DNA from: Hypericum androsaemum
Taxonomy: Eukaryota > Streptophyta > Magnoliopsida > Malpighiales > Hypericaceae
Assembly: GCA_963995505.1 (NCBI GenBank)
Contig: OZ023187.1
Span: 1,371,501-1,435,500 of the forward strand
DNA length: 64,000 nt
Direction: 5' to 3'
Shown here: positions 21,922-31,672 of the stretch, one piece after another
Numbering within the stretch: position 1 is the first letter of the stretch
Layout of the letters: each line of letters begins with the position of its first letter
Notes under the pieces: generated by a model
The model's input: the letters and a program-made list of their open reading frames with translations, nothing else
Told to the model about the DNA's origin: nothing
Database searches by the model: none
Translations under genes and position numbers: made by a program

Positions 21922-22700
21922 GGCGCAAAGGAATGCACTCTTGCTTTTGCAAGAGGCGGAACATTTGTTGCAGACTTCCTCACCGTGCATATACTCCACA
22001 AAAGTAAGAAGGTGATGATGATCTTCATATCGAATAGACGGGACACAAGTATAAGAACTCGCTGAAGAGCACAAGGCACACAATGATAAACCTTGTAAGG
22101 AGGTGGAAGAAAGTATAAGAAGCATTCCCAAAAAGAATCATCACAAATTTGACACCTTCTTGCTTCGAGCGATCTGACTACAACCAAAGGGATGTTTTCA
22201 ACAGAGAGCATTTGAGGTAGAACATCATGACAAGGCTTGTGAAGGAAAATGTCGCACTCTCTGCAACCATTGGTCAAACCAGAAGAGGGACTTGTGCAAA
22301 CAAAGCATTCGAGCTTCCTCTCCAGGATGATGCCCGTCGTGGTTCTCTTGAGGTCCTCGAAGAGTCGTAGCGGATGTTGATGACAGAAATGGAGAATATG
22401 CTCGGCCTGATCATCTCTGATGATTGCAGAGGAGAAGTGCGCGCACTTGGTATCCATATAGAACAGACAATTGCTGCAATTGTAGGCGAAACAATGTTCG
22501 CTCTCCCTTAAACAAACGTTGCAATAGAACTGTTTAACAAGTCTTAAAAAAAGAGGACATGGATGACAACGATGTCGAATCTCCTCCGGTAAACCCATAC
22601 AAGACTTGTGAACGTAAAATCGACAAGGTTCGCAAGCGCCATAAGGCTGACCTGTGATACTTCCGCTGCATAGATTGCAGTCGACAGAATCCTCGCTCAT
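21922..22700 (-). pseudogene. Gene 2 exon 1, start fragment
   Basis: This encodes five to six DC1 motifs: CNLCSGSITGQPYGACEPC, CNVCLRESEHCFAYNCSNC, CFVCTSPSSGLTNGCRECD and CQICDDSFWECFLYF. Then, after a frameshifting deletion near 22050-22065, it reads YTCVPSIRYEDHHHLLTF. The jump corresponds to removal of the middle part kept in genes 1 and 3. The frame then continues into the piece beyond copia-2. Confidence 0.85.
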
Positions 22701-23366
22701 CGGCTCATCGGTAGCCTTTATTGTTTTTCCTAATCAAAGTTTAGACACTAAATTAATCACCATTTGTCTAACCAACCAGGTCCTCTGACACAAATCTGTG
22801 AATTGTTTGGATACTATTAGATGAGTTTCCTGTCATGTAATGGTTAATAATGTTCAATTTCAAAAAGAGTACTAGGTGGATTCTTGTCTTCTTCGTACAC
22901 AGGGTCCATCAGTATCTTTGTTTTATTTCATTCATAAAACTTGAAAGTGAATTCTCTTTTAGCGAATCTAAAAACTCTACAACTTTGATTGTTTCTCTTT
23001 TATATCAAGTTTGGTATTGCCGGAACTGTTACGTCATTGTATGCGTCTTCATCTTCGTCTTTGTCTCTGTGTTACATGAGTGTGAGATGTACTTGTAAGT
23101 TATAATAACTCATGATTTCGTATTGATATACAGCATATATTATACATGTACACATGCCATATAATATGCGACGATTATTTGTTTTTTGTTGACAAGAAAA
23201 AAGTGTTCGCAGCTTATCTAAATCATTATGTTCCTATTAATTACACTCAAGTTCTTGATGTTTTCCAGGAATATATAACCTTGGTCTATGTTTAGTTCAA
23301 AGAGAAGCAAATGCTAAAACCAAAGTAAACCAAAGTTAATCCACGAATTACCGATGAGAGTTGATA
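22701..23366. other. Upstream of gene 2, no gene seen
   Basis: AT-rich DNA. Nothing resembles the 5' third of the DC1 exon or the shared leader found in genes 1 and 3, so the true 5' end of gene 2 is lost. Confidence 0.5.
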
Positions 23367-23540
23367 CAAATAATAGTCTGACTCTTGACTATTAAATTCA
23401 TGGATTAACCTTGGTCTATTTAACGAATAATAGTCTTGACTCTTGACTATTAAATTCATGGATTAACCTTGGTCTATTTAACGAATAATAGTCTTGACTC
23501 TTGACTATTAAATTCATGGATTAACCTTGGTCTATTTAAC
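23367..23540. repeat. 58-bp tandem repeat, three copies
   Basis: Three nearly identical copies of a unit containing AATAATAGTCTTGACTCTTG and CCTTGGTCTATTTAAC begin near 23367, 23425 and 23483. The first copy lacks one base. Noncoding. Confidence 0.9.
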
Positions 23541-23767
23541 GACCGGAGGCTGACCCAAGATTCAGTCCGACCTCTAGATTGACTGGTCCGACTGATCGGT
23601 CCTGAGCTTTTTTATTTTGAAGAGTGGACAGGTGGCTCTTCCTCCTCCCCTCCCCCCTTTCTTCTCAACCAAGCCTTAACTAGTGAACACCAACTGAAAC
23701 AGGCAACTAAAGCATCAAGCCAAAAGTCAAATGAGCATTAAACTCATTCATCTAACGATTAAATTAA

Positions 23768-25205
23768 GAGCAAATTACTCTCTAGTCCCTGGTGTTTGGT
23801 CATCCTCCCCTTGGGGTCCCTGCATTTACAAAAAATAATTTTACCTTCCCCCGAGTTTGGTTTTTGAAACTCTCGGGTCCCTGGTACCAAAATATTCCAT
23901 TTTCTTACTGGAATATGCCATTTTCTCCGGCGAACTCCCACTTAAAAAGACCAAAATGCCCCTCCCACTTAAAAAACAAAAAAACTCTCTCCTTCTACCT
24001 TCCTTCTTCCTCCTTCACTCAAAACCAAAAATTAATTTTGAACATTCCAAATCATTTAGAAAGAATCACAATTTAAACAACTATAATTTTGAAATCCAAA
24101 TCATTTTCTGAATTAGAAAAACTCTAGTTCCAAGTATTGATGAACCTTGATCAATGAACCCAGGTCTCAAAAACTAATATTTCCCCACGCAACACTGACG
24201 ACCATGGGACCCACACCCAGAAGGACAAACCCAATTCGACGACGACTGCGACGGTCCAGGAGGCTACCGACATCAATCTGTCGAATTTGAACGCCAGTGA
24301 AGCCCGTGTTGGGGGACGACCACCGAAGTCGACTTTTCGTGGTTTCCACAGCATGTCGTCCCGTAGCCTACCTCCGCCGCTTGTGGCCTGCTCCTCCATG
24401 ACCCACCGCGACTTCCAGAGAGAAAAAATGCTTACAGCTCCGAGTCTTGGTACCACTTCCACGAACTGGATCGCGTCGCCTCCGGGACAAACGTCAAACG
24501 TCGTTCCTCGACCCCAGTGTGGATATGTGCAGCCTTCGTCGCCTTTGGGAAGCCGCCAGCGTAGACATCAACAGATTGGGGACCGCTGATTGCCGAATTA
24601 AGATTTGGGGAGGAAATCCCCAATCTTAGAACTTAGGGTTCACCGCCCAATTTTCGGTGACGGTGTCAGCGTGCTGTCGGTGTCCCTCGGCGGCGACCCC
24701 ATGCCCTACTTCCACGATGGCATCACGATTGGGTCATTCCACACGGTAAGGGCCGACATTGTGGTGGTCTGCTCGACGGGGATCTCCTTCCTCGAACAAA
24801 GATTTCCCTGGTTGCAATTAATCTTGGTGGTCGCCTTGATTAGTAGGTTATCTTTTGATTATTCCAGAAATAATCTTTTGGGCATTTTGATAATTAGTAA
24901 TTACTAGTAGTTTTGTTAGTAATTAGTGGTTGCAATTAATTTGGTTGAAGTTTGGTTTTTAATAGATTCTAAGTTTTGGATTTTGGTTTAAAATGGGAGG
25001 AAGAAGATGGAAAGACAATTTTTTTTAACAAAGGGGGTATTTTAGTCTTTTCAAGTGGAGATTCTCCGGAGAATGTGGAATATTCCGGTCCAGGGACCCG
25101 AGAGTTTCAAAAACCAAAGTCGGGGGACGGTAAAATTATTTTTTAAAATGCAGGGACTCCAGGAGGAGGAGGATCAAACATCAGGGACTAGGGGGTAATT
25201 TGCCC
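23768..25205. mobile_element. MULE-type element with captured DNA (MULE-A)
   Basis: The element is 1,438 bp with an exact 9-bp duplication TTAAATTAA (23759-23767 and 25206-25214). The inverted termini of roughly 190 bp begin GAGCAAATTACTCTC on the left and read GGGTAATTTGCCC at the right end. No transposase. The middle (about 24140-24830) is GC-richer than the arms and looks like captured host sequence. It shares its terminus with the elements at 27569, 49325 and 49422. Confidence 0.85.
24140..24830. other. Captured host-gene-like DNA in MULE-A
   Basis: GC-rich DNA with open frames of 60-100 codons on both strands (for example SLGGDPMPYFHDGITIGSFHTV on the plus strand at about 24675-24750). 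I cannot identify the parent gene. No start, splice pattern or domain is clear. Confidence 0.4.
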
Positions 25206-25214
25206 TTAAATTAA

Positions 25215-26053
25215 TGGGTAAATGGTCATTCAACTCATTCATCTAGCAAAATTCCCAAAAATAAAAACAACATCAAGCCACTAACAAACCAACCGAAGAT
25301 TGCCCTACACCCTCAATCAAACCAAAGCAGACGACTTTCCTAGAGAACACCGAATACCAATACAACAATTGCCAAGAGAGAAGGAAATACCTAATTACCT
25401 CATGCGAAGCTCCATATGATGAGTTGCAGCAAGGAGAAACTTGTGGATCCCAGAAGTATCTAATGACTACGTCAGTCCCTCAAGGTTCTAGTTAAGCAAA
25501 GAGAAAGAATCCGGGACAACAGAAGTGACCAACGAAGCTGAATCCAAACAAAATTGTGGATGCCACTCTTTTCCAATTAATCTTCGATCCTCCTTCCTCT
25601 TCCTGCATTCATTCAGGAAGAAATGAATCAAACACCTTAATTGATAATCGAAAACGTAGCATTCACTTCAACTGTCATTACAGTAGAACTCTCACCTAAA
25701 ACCCCATCAAAAAAATTCAAAGTTCCAATGTTCTTTTCTCCCAATGTATCACCAAAGAACTTCAGCCTCCCAAATACAACCATCCCATCCACTCTAGCTT
25801 TTTTGCCACAATGCAACACAAACACAGCAAAAAACATCACAATCTTTCCATTCCGGAATCCGACAAGATACTTACCTCTTGTCGAAGCATCCAACTGTAA
25901 CAACCACGCACCCACAGATTGAAGCAAAACATCGAAGACCATCCTCCCACCCCAAACGAAACGGACAGGCCCACGAGACCCAAAACCCAATATTCAACCC
26001 AACCCCCCACTCCAAAAACGAAAAGGAAGAGAAATTGGGAAAAGGGTAATAAC
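25215..26053. other. Flank and probable intron remnant, no gene seen
   Basis: The minus strand downstream of the Mpv17-like exon shows no further Mpv17 exon. The long frames here have low-complexity or antisense composition. Confidence 0.45.
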
Positions 26054-26197
26054 CTGATGATCAAGGGGGCGGGATTTAGGGGCGTAGTGGGTGATAGACT
26101 GGGCGGAGATATCGCCGAGGCCCCATATCAAACCGGAGCTAATGACCTGCGTCTTCACCGGGTGATCGACCATGCATTTCTGGTACACCATTTCCAT
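26054..26197 (-). pseudogene. Mpv17/PMP22-like first exon, orphan
   Basis: The 48-codon exon reads YQKCMVDHPVKTQVISSG, then LIWGLGDISAQSITHY, the first helix region of Mpv17/PMP22 family membrane proteins, which sit in inner membranes of mitochondria, chloroplasts or peroxisomes. It ends at a good CAG|GTTATT donor. Upstream, ATGACGCAGTTATGGAAATGG would encode the usual MTQLWKW start, but a 2-bp insertion (TG) throws it out of frame; the ATG at 26197 gives MEMVYQKC instead. I find no later exons. It is most likely a transposed or duplicated exon fragment. Confidence 0.65.
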
Positions 26198-26517
26198 AAC
26201 TGCGTCATCCTCTTGCTCGAACGGAATTGTCTTCGCGAAAACGACGGTGTAGCGCTTTCTACAAACCGGATGACCACTTCACCCTACACCAAAGAGAGCA
26301 GGTGACGGGGAGATAGAGAGAGAGAGGCATCTCATCGGAGGTCGGGGAAGAGGAATCGCATCGGAAAATTGAGCATGAAATTCCATGGTTAGGTTAGCTA
26401 GCCCTCAACTGGGTCCAACCTAACAAATCCGTCCAGTCCGACCAGATTAGCGGTACATATGTTGTTCGCCCGCCCCGATCAGCTATCCTACCAATCTTGG
26501 ATTGCATTTTTTAAAAC

Positions 26518-27503
26518 CATAGTTTTAATTCGGTCCGACCAGTGATTCGACCAATCGGACTGCGAATCGGTAGATATAGCGGGTCGTTTTTGACCTTTGA
26601 GACGGGTCCCGTATAAACTGTTCAAAATCTGGTCAGACCAGATAATTTTGACCCTCGTCTCGACCGGCCAGACCGGGTTGGTACGAGGACTTTAAAATAT
26701 GGGCAAAAGTGTCAAATTTCCTAATTTTTTTCACTCAAAATCCAGAAATCCTTGACACTCTCTCCGCCATCAAGCTATCCCCTCACCTTAAACTCGACCA
26801 AAGCCCCTCACTCTGACCTTCGTCAGGCGCAGCTCGCTAGCGTCTCCAGTCACTCTTGTCTGGGTCGGTCTCGTCCCATCTCTAGGTAAGGCACTCTCTC
26901 TCTCAGTCGAACTCCCTCCCAGTCTCACTCTCATAGACTCTCTCTTTACACTCGCTTGCGTGCTTGTTTGAGGTTAAGGTTAGAACTGGTAAAGAACGAG
27001 ATATTAAGCTTTACTGGACACTATTTTTTGGTTGCTTGTTTTGTGAGGAAGAGTGAGGAAGAAGAGGAAATTAAGTGTGAATGGGAAATGAAAAAGGAAA
27101 AGACAACATACAAATTTTTTTTCACGAAGTGATGCTTGGAAAAATGGAAAGAGAAGAGATGCTTGGAAAAATGGAAATGTAAAAGACGTGTGATTAAAGG
27201 ATAGACTCTTACTTTCTTGTCTTTTTTTAATACCAAGTCATTAATAATTTTTTTCAAAAAAAAAGTCATTAAGGGATAGATTTTTGAAAAGGAAGAGCCT
27301 ACATCATATAGGTTACAGTGTAAGAAAAGCTTGAAAAACGTGTAATGCATGACAGGTGACATGTAGCAGACTACATATATTAATGTATTTACTATTTTAA
27401 AATAAAAATTATGGTACGACTGGTGGTCTACCTAGTCGGACCGTTTGACCCGAAGGATATGAGAAATCTTAGATCGGCCTCCGAGTCATTTTTTAAAACC
27501 ATG
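26518..27503. mobile_element. hAT-like element, GGTCCGACC family, longer copy
   Basis: The element is 986 bp with an exact 8-bp duplication TTTAAAAC (26510-26517 and 27504-27511). The ends are CATAGTTTTAA and, inverted, CATGGTTTTAA. Both subterminal regions contain GGTCCGACC-like words as in the 0.5-kb copies. The middle (26740-27000) resembles a leader with CTCTCTC repeats and may be captured. No transposase. Confidence 0.8.
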
Positions 27504-27791
27504 TTTAAAACCTTGAAAAAAACATTACTAAAAAAAGTTGTTATTAAACAGTCTGGTGATAATATAAAGGAAAAAATTACGCTCAGGTCTTTGAGGTTTA
27601 GTTTCCTTCTCTCTCGGATCTCTGCATTTCTAAATCCATACTGCCGTCTTCCGTATATAGTTTTAGAAACTCTCGGGTCTCTCACTGACGTCATCATTCA
27701 TTTTACTATTATTTTATTTATGAAATGACTGTTATATTATTGGAATTAAAAATTAAAAAACTAAAAAAATAACACTCTTCTTCCTTTTCAC

Positions 27792-28296
27792 TAGGGTTTT
27801 TAAATACGCGGTCCGACCGGTGGTCCGATCGGTAGTTTGATTGATCGGACCATGATTCGGTACAAGGAGCGTACCAGAATTGGCCCCAAAATGTCAACCT
27901 TACGAACCGCCCAAAATTTGGTCGGACCGAATGGTTCGTCCAAAATTTTGGGTCTGTTTTTTCCAGTTGGTAAGGTAGGACCAAAAATCATGATTTTTTT
28001 GAAAAAAATCAAAAAACAAGAGTTGGTCACTTGGTTTGGTCGGAAATTTTGCACAAATAAAAAAAAAAAGAGACCAAAAAAATTAAAATCGAGAAAATTT
28101 TATCAATCTCCGTAGTTTCATCATATATTTGATGATTTTTTGAGGTTTATATGCAAATATACAATTATACATATATATTATTTTTAAAATGGTGTTTAAA
28201 AAATTAGTCTGATCGGTGGTTCAACCGGTCGGATCGGTTGACCCAGAATTCAACCCATACTCCGAGTCAACCTCCAAGTCGTATTTGAAAAACTTG
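27792..28296. mobile_element. hAT-like miniature element, GGTCCGACC family, copy 2
   Basis: The element is 505 bp, nested in MULE-B, with an exact 8-bp duplication CTTTTCAC (27784-27791 and 28297-28304). The ends are TAGGGTTTTTAAATACG and, inverted, CAAGTTTTTCAAATACG. It is close in length and layout to the copy at 8156-8663. Confidence 0.85.
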
Positions 28297-28339
28297 CTTT
28301 TCACCCCATCTTCTCTCCTCCATTAACAAACCCAGAAAC

Positions 28340-29000
28340 TGAAATTCTACCTAAATAAGAACATCAAACTCAATAACAAACATCAACAACCTCCACTCCT
28401 CCCCCAACAAGAACCATGGCCACATGCTCGTTCTGACGCGATCCGTCTCCAAGCCCGCAACCACCTCCGTCACCCCGCCCCTCTCCCCCTCCCCCAAGGT
28501 CAACGTCCCAGAGCCCCACCACCAGGACCAGGTTTCGCTCCGCCCGCTGGGTCGGACTGGGGCATTTTCGCTCAGCCCAGTCCCGGAGAGGGAGGTGCCG
28601 AGATCGAAGAATTCGTGCGGCCGCATCTGAGGCCGGGGTTCGCCGGGCGGAAGGAGCGGCCTGGGCAAGCCCGGAGGCAGCATCAGCAACAGCCGAGCAG
28701 GCCGGTGGCGGCCTATACGGGAAGGAAGGCCGGCCCAAGTCTGGCGGCGGGTACGAGAACCGGTTGGAGCCTGGTCTATTGGATCGGCCTAAATCCAGCG
28801 GAAACCGGCCTGTGGAGTTGATTCTAAATCCTGTTATATCGGCTTGTGGATTCTGTTCTTTGTCGCCGACGATCTGATTAGGCAGTTCTCCACTTTGGAT
28901 GAATGTGATGATTCTGCAGATGTTGGCCCAAAGCTGTTGAAGTCTTTCTGATGATGGAGCTGCTGCTGCTGCACCCTCGAGGAACTTGTACAAATTCTTG
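28340..29000. other. Captured GC-rich gene fragment in MULE-B
   Basis: A GC-rich segment with a 207-codon frame on the minus strand (28370-28993) and an alternative plus-strand reading (SVTPPLSPSPKVNVPEPHHQ, then QFSTLDECDDSADVGPKLLK with a stop). A CAG near 29010 could be a splice site. I do not recognise the parent gene, and either strand could be the original sense. Confidence 0.4.
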
Positions 29001-29344
29001 TTCTTGCAGATTTAGAGAGTGTTGATTTAGTTTGCGGGTTTTTGGTGTTCTTGGGTTTTTGTTGATTTGATCATTTAGTTGGTTGGTGTTCTTGATCTTC
29101 ATTCAAGATGTTAAAGATGGTAAATTTTTTTTTGTTTAAAAGTATTGTGGTTATTTTCATGACAAAAATTGAATAAAATAAGTGATGATATCAGCTAGGG
29201 ATCCGAAAATTTGTAAAATTATACACGGAAGACGGCAGAATAGATTTTAGAAATGTAAAGATCCGAGAAAGAGGGAGACCGAAGCTCAGGAACCTGAGCA
29301 TAATTTGCCCTAATATAAAGAGGTCCTAATATTGATGGTGATTC

Positions 29345-29545
29345 AAATGGGCCCACGCCCAATAAACTTATAAGTAAACCCCCCACGTTCAAATCAGAAC
29401 AAAAAACTTGGCCCCTTTCCTCCTAAATTTCCCACTGCTCATCAAATGCAAGCTCAAACTGATTTTCCCTCCCAAAACGCCCCGTTCCGAGACGTCGGTT
29501 GCGCACGGCGGAGGCAACTCCGGAGAGTATCAGGTGACTGTCTGC
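29345..29545 (+). promoter_or_regulatory. TGGGCC/GGCCCA promoter-like block, copy 2
   Basis: Counterpart of 598-800 with the same order: a TGGGCCCACGCCCAATAAA motif pair, CCCCACGTTC, CCCAAAACGCCCCGTTCCGAGACGTCGGT, a GCACGGCGGAGGCA stretch, then CAG|GTGACTGTC. It marks the left border of the segmental duplication containing gene 3. Confidence 0.45.
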
Positions 29546-30673
29546 GTCTTTGTTTCTGGTACCATGCATTTATGGTATGGTACCATTTCCAAGTTAGTTG
29601 ATCCAGTATAAGTCCAATGAATGCCATGTGGTTTGACATATATATATATGTGTGTGTGTTAATCAGTTGCTAATTTTCAAGAAATGGAATATCTAGGAGG
29701 GGACTCAGTTTCTGGAAAGGTGCTCACATTGTAATTCAACTAACTGGCTTCATTTTAATTGGAATCGGGAACGGGATCGCTGATGATTGAGCAGAGCAGC
29801 GTGCTTGCAGTTACGAAGCTGACCTCCACATGCTAGCTGTAACGGTAAGAGGAAGCATCGGAAACCATCAAAACGGGTAACTAATGTTCTCCGCTTCGAG
29901 CTCCTCGTACCTCTTCCTTGGCATTGTATCGTATTTTCACATTTTAAAAGTGATTGATTGGGTAGGTCCAAAAATTCTCAAAATAACAAGTCACTCATCA
30001 ATCAATAGCATCAAGATAATAAAATCGCATAAAACCAATACAGAGCCCAGCAATAATCCCAAAAAACTACACTACACTCTGTAGTGGGGATTCGACGGGA
30101 TTCTGCAATGTTGCTCTGATTTATAATTTCAGATTTTATGCAGGAATAGATGCACATCCTGGGAGTATTATGCTGCAACCTGATAGGGGTCCCCCCAAGC
30201 TGGCCAAGTCTTCAATCCGGGTCGAGCTGATAAAAATTACACTGTTCAAGCAGCGAAGATAACGAATCATAATTTCTGCTTAAAAGAGCCACTAGTCACA
30301 CCTATCCAGCTTCCTGAGCAGAGCATTCCACAAAGCTATCTGATATGGAGAACCGATTGGTGTACACCACTAATGAGCAATCAGTTTCTGGCATCATCTT
30401 CAATCTTCCGAGGTACCGACTTGTTCTGGAATCTCAGCTACAACTTCTAACTACTTTCCCCTTCCCACTCAAAAAAAACAAAACTTTCGTCTTCTGAAGA
30501 CGACAGCTGGTTATCCTCTCCAATTACCTGGTCCTTTTCCTGTCGTCTAGTCAGCCTGGTATGTAACACTTGATCAATAATTTTGATGCTTGATTCAAAA
30601 CTCGACAACAAATTTCTTATAATCTAACTTCCTAAAAAGAGAGAAAAAAAATTCTCACAAGTTCATGCCAATA
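29546..30673. other. Gene 3 3' flank within the duplication
   Basis: 29685-29935 matches 1010-1250, and 30130-30660 matches about 1900-2330. 29940-30120 has no counterpart at the other locus. No gene is seen. An (AT)n/(GT)n run lies at 29639-29660. Confidence 0.5.
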
Positions 30674-31672
30674 TTAATAAAATTTCCTTCTTAAGGTTAA
30701 GACATAGTAGGGATCAAACCTGGAGTATGATCCATCGCTTAGTTGATCTCTGCACTCCAAAATAGGAGAAATAGCAGGCTTCCATTTAATTAGTAAAGCA
30801 TCCGCGTACTCCTTCCTGAGGCTTTTCATTCCGTTGCCTGCATACTTGTGGTGAAGTTCCTCTTCCTCCATGATCTTTTCCTTCAGCTTTCTTGTGTCTT
30901 GTAGCTCTCTTAGAAGATCTTCCTCTCTTTTTGAAAGCCGCTCATGTTCCCTGCGTAGTCGGTCGGAACTGCCATCCACGATTTCTTTTGCTTTGATGAG
31001 GAAGTGGGCTTCCCAAACTTGCTTAATCTTGTCAACGACGATGTCAACATCATATCCAGCCTGTTCTGCTAACTTGAGCAGCGTCAGCCACTGCTCAACC
31101 CTCTCACTTGTGACCTCCACCACTTTTGTCATGCGCATGTTATGTAGCACAGCACACAATATGGAAATAATGTACGACTCAGATTTCCAAGATAAATTGT
31201 TGGGATTTGTGTAGAGGGCGAGATCTTTGCGGAATTCTTGATAAATTGATTTTAGAGTTTTAGGTATTACGTATCTATTCCCTGTTAAATCTCCACCATG
31301 CTGCAACACAAAGCCAGGAATTCCATCTATTCTCAAAGTAAGCGGAGTGCAGCTCAACTTGCTGGAGAAGCTACTGAATGCCTCCTTAGAAAATGTATAG
31401 TCATTCTTGTCAGCATCTTCATTTTTAAGGCTCTCTAACATCTCTCTTTCCCAACCTTCATAGAGAGAAGAAAATTTCCTGTCATATCTACCACCACTTT
31501 TGTAAGCTCTGCCATAGGTTAAAATGCCTGTTGATGTATCTTCATGTGTTACTCTAGTGACATCTGCCGTGCCTTTCAAGATTTCATATCTGGAGATGAC
31601 CTGGCTCGCTTCATTTGGGAATGTTGTTCTCAATTCCACATCTCCGCCATGCCCCAAGAGCTTTGGCATTAC
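30674..31672 (-). CDS. Gene 3 second exon (C-terminal domain)
   Basis: Clean 332-codon exon: GHGGDVELRTTFPNEASQVI, then EAFSSFSSKLSCTPLTLRID, GIPGFVLQHGGDL, SYIISILCAVLHNMRMTKVV, LLKLAEQAGYDVDIVVDKI, the charged RLRREHERLSKREEDLLREL, and ALLIKWKPAISPILE. Conserved in order with genes 1, 2 and 4. The fold is unknown to me; similarity to PEARLI4-type proteins is a guess. Confidence 0.75.
   Translation of the reverse strand, partial: VMPKLLGHGGDVELRTTFPNEASQVISRYEILKGTADVTRVTHEDTSTGILTYGRAYKSGGRYDRKFSSLYEGWEREMLESLKNEDADKNDYTFSKEAFSSFSSKLSCTPLTLRIDGIPGFVLQHGGDLTGNRYVIPKTLKSIYQEFRKDLALYTNPNNLSWKSESYIISILCAVLHNMRMTKVVEVTSERVEQWLTLLKLAEQAGYDVDIVVDKIKQVWEAHFLIKAKEIVDGSSDRLRREHERLSKREEDLLRELQDTRKLKEKIMEEEELHHKYAGNGMKSLRKEYADALLIKWKPAISPILECRDQLSDGSYSRFDPYYVLTLRRKFY

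Larger units (their letters stand above)
14659..22700 (-). pseudogene. DC1 gene 2, dead (deletion, MULE in intron, copia in exon)
   Basis: Same architecture as genes 1, 3 and 4. Exon 1 runs 22700-21922 and resumes at 16881-16652 after copia-2. The intron (16651-15594) holds a 961-bp MULE. Exon 2 is 15593-14659. The first frame starts MSEDSVDCNLC at 22700, equivalent to about residue 200 of gene 1, so the 5' third is missing. About 300-350 codons are deleted in exon 1 at about 22050-22065, which also shifts the frame. Exon 2 has the exon-start Met changed (V-K-P-K-L-L), a frame change and at least two stops, one replacing Trp. It cannot make a normal protein. Confidence 0.85.
27569..29310. mobile_element. 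MULE-type element (MULE-B) with nested hAT and captured gene piece
   Basis: The element is 1,742 bp with an exact 9-bp duplication TAATATAAA (27560-27568 and 29311-29319). The ends are GGAAAAAATTACGCTCAGG and, inverted, GGGCAAATTATGCTCAGG. The long arms include ACGGAAGACGGCAG in inverted copies. It contains a complete hAT miniature element (27792-28296) and a GC-rich piece (about 28340-28990). No transposase. Confidence 0.85.

Noticed and set aside
25637..25990. 117-codon minus-strand frame as a second Mpv17 exon
   Set aside because: It lacks the conserved Trp, Pro and Gly pattern of the family; probably intron or flank.
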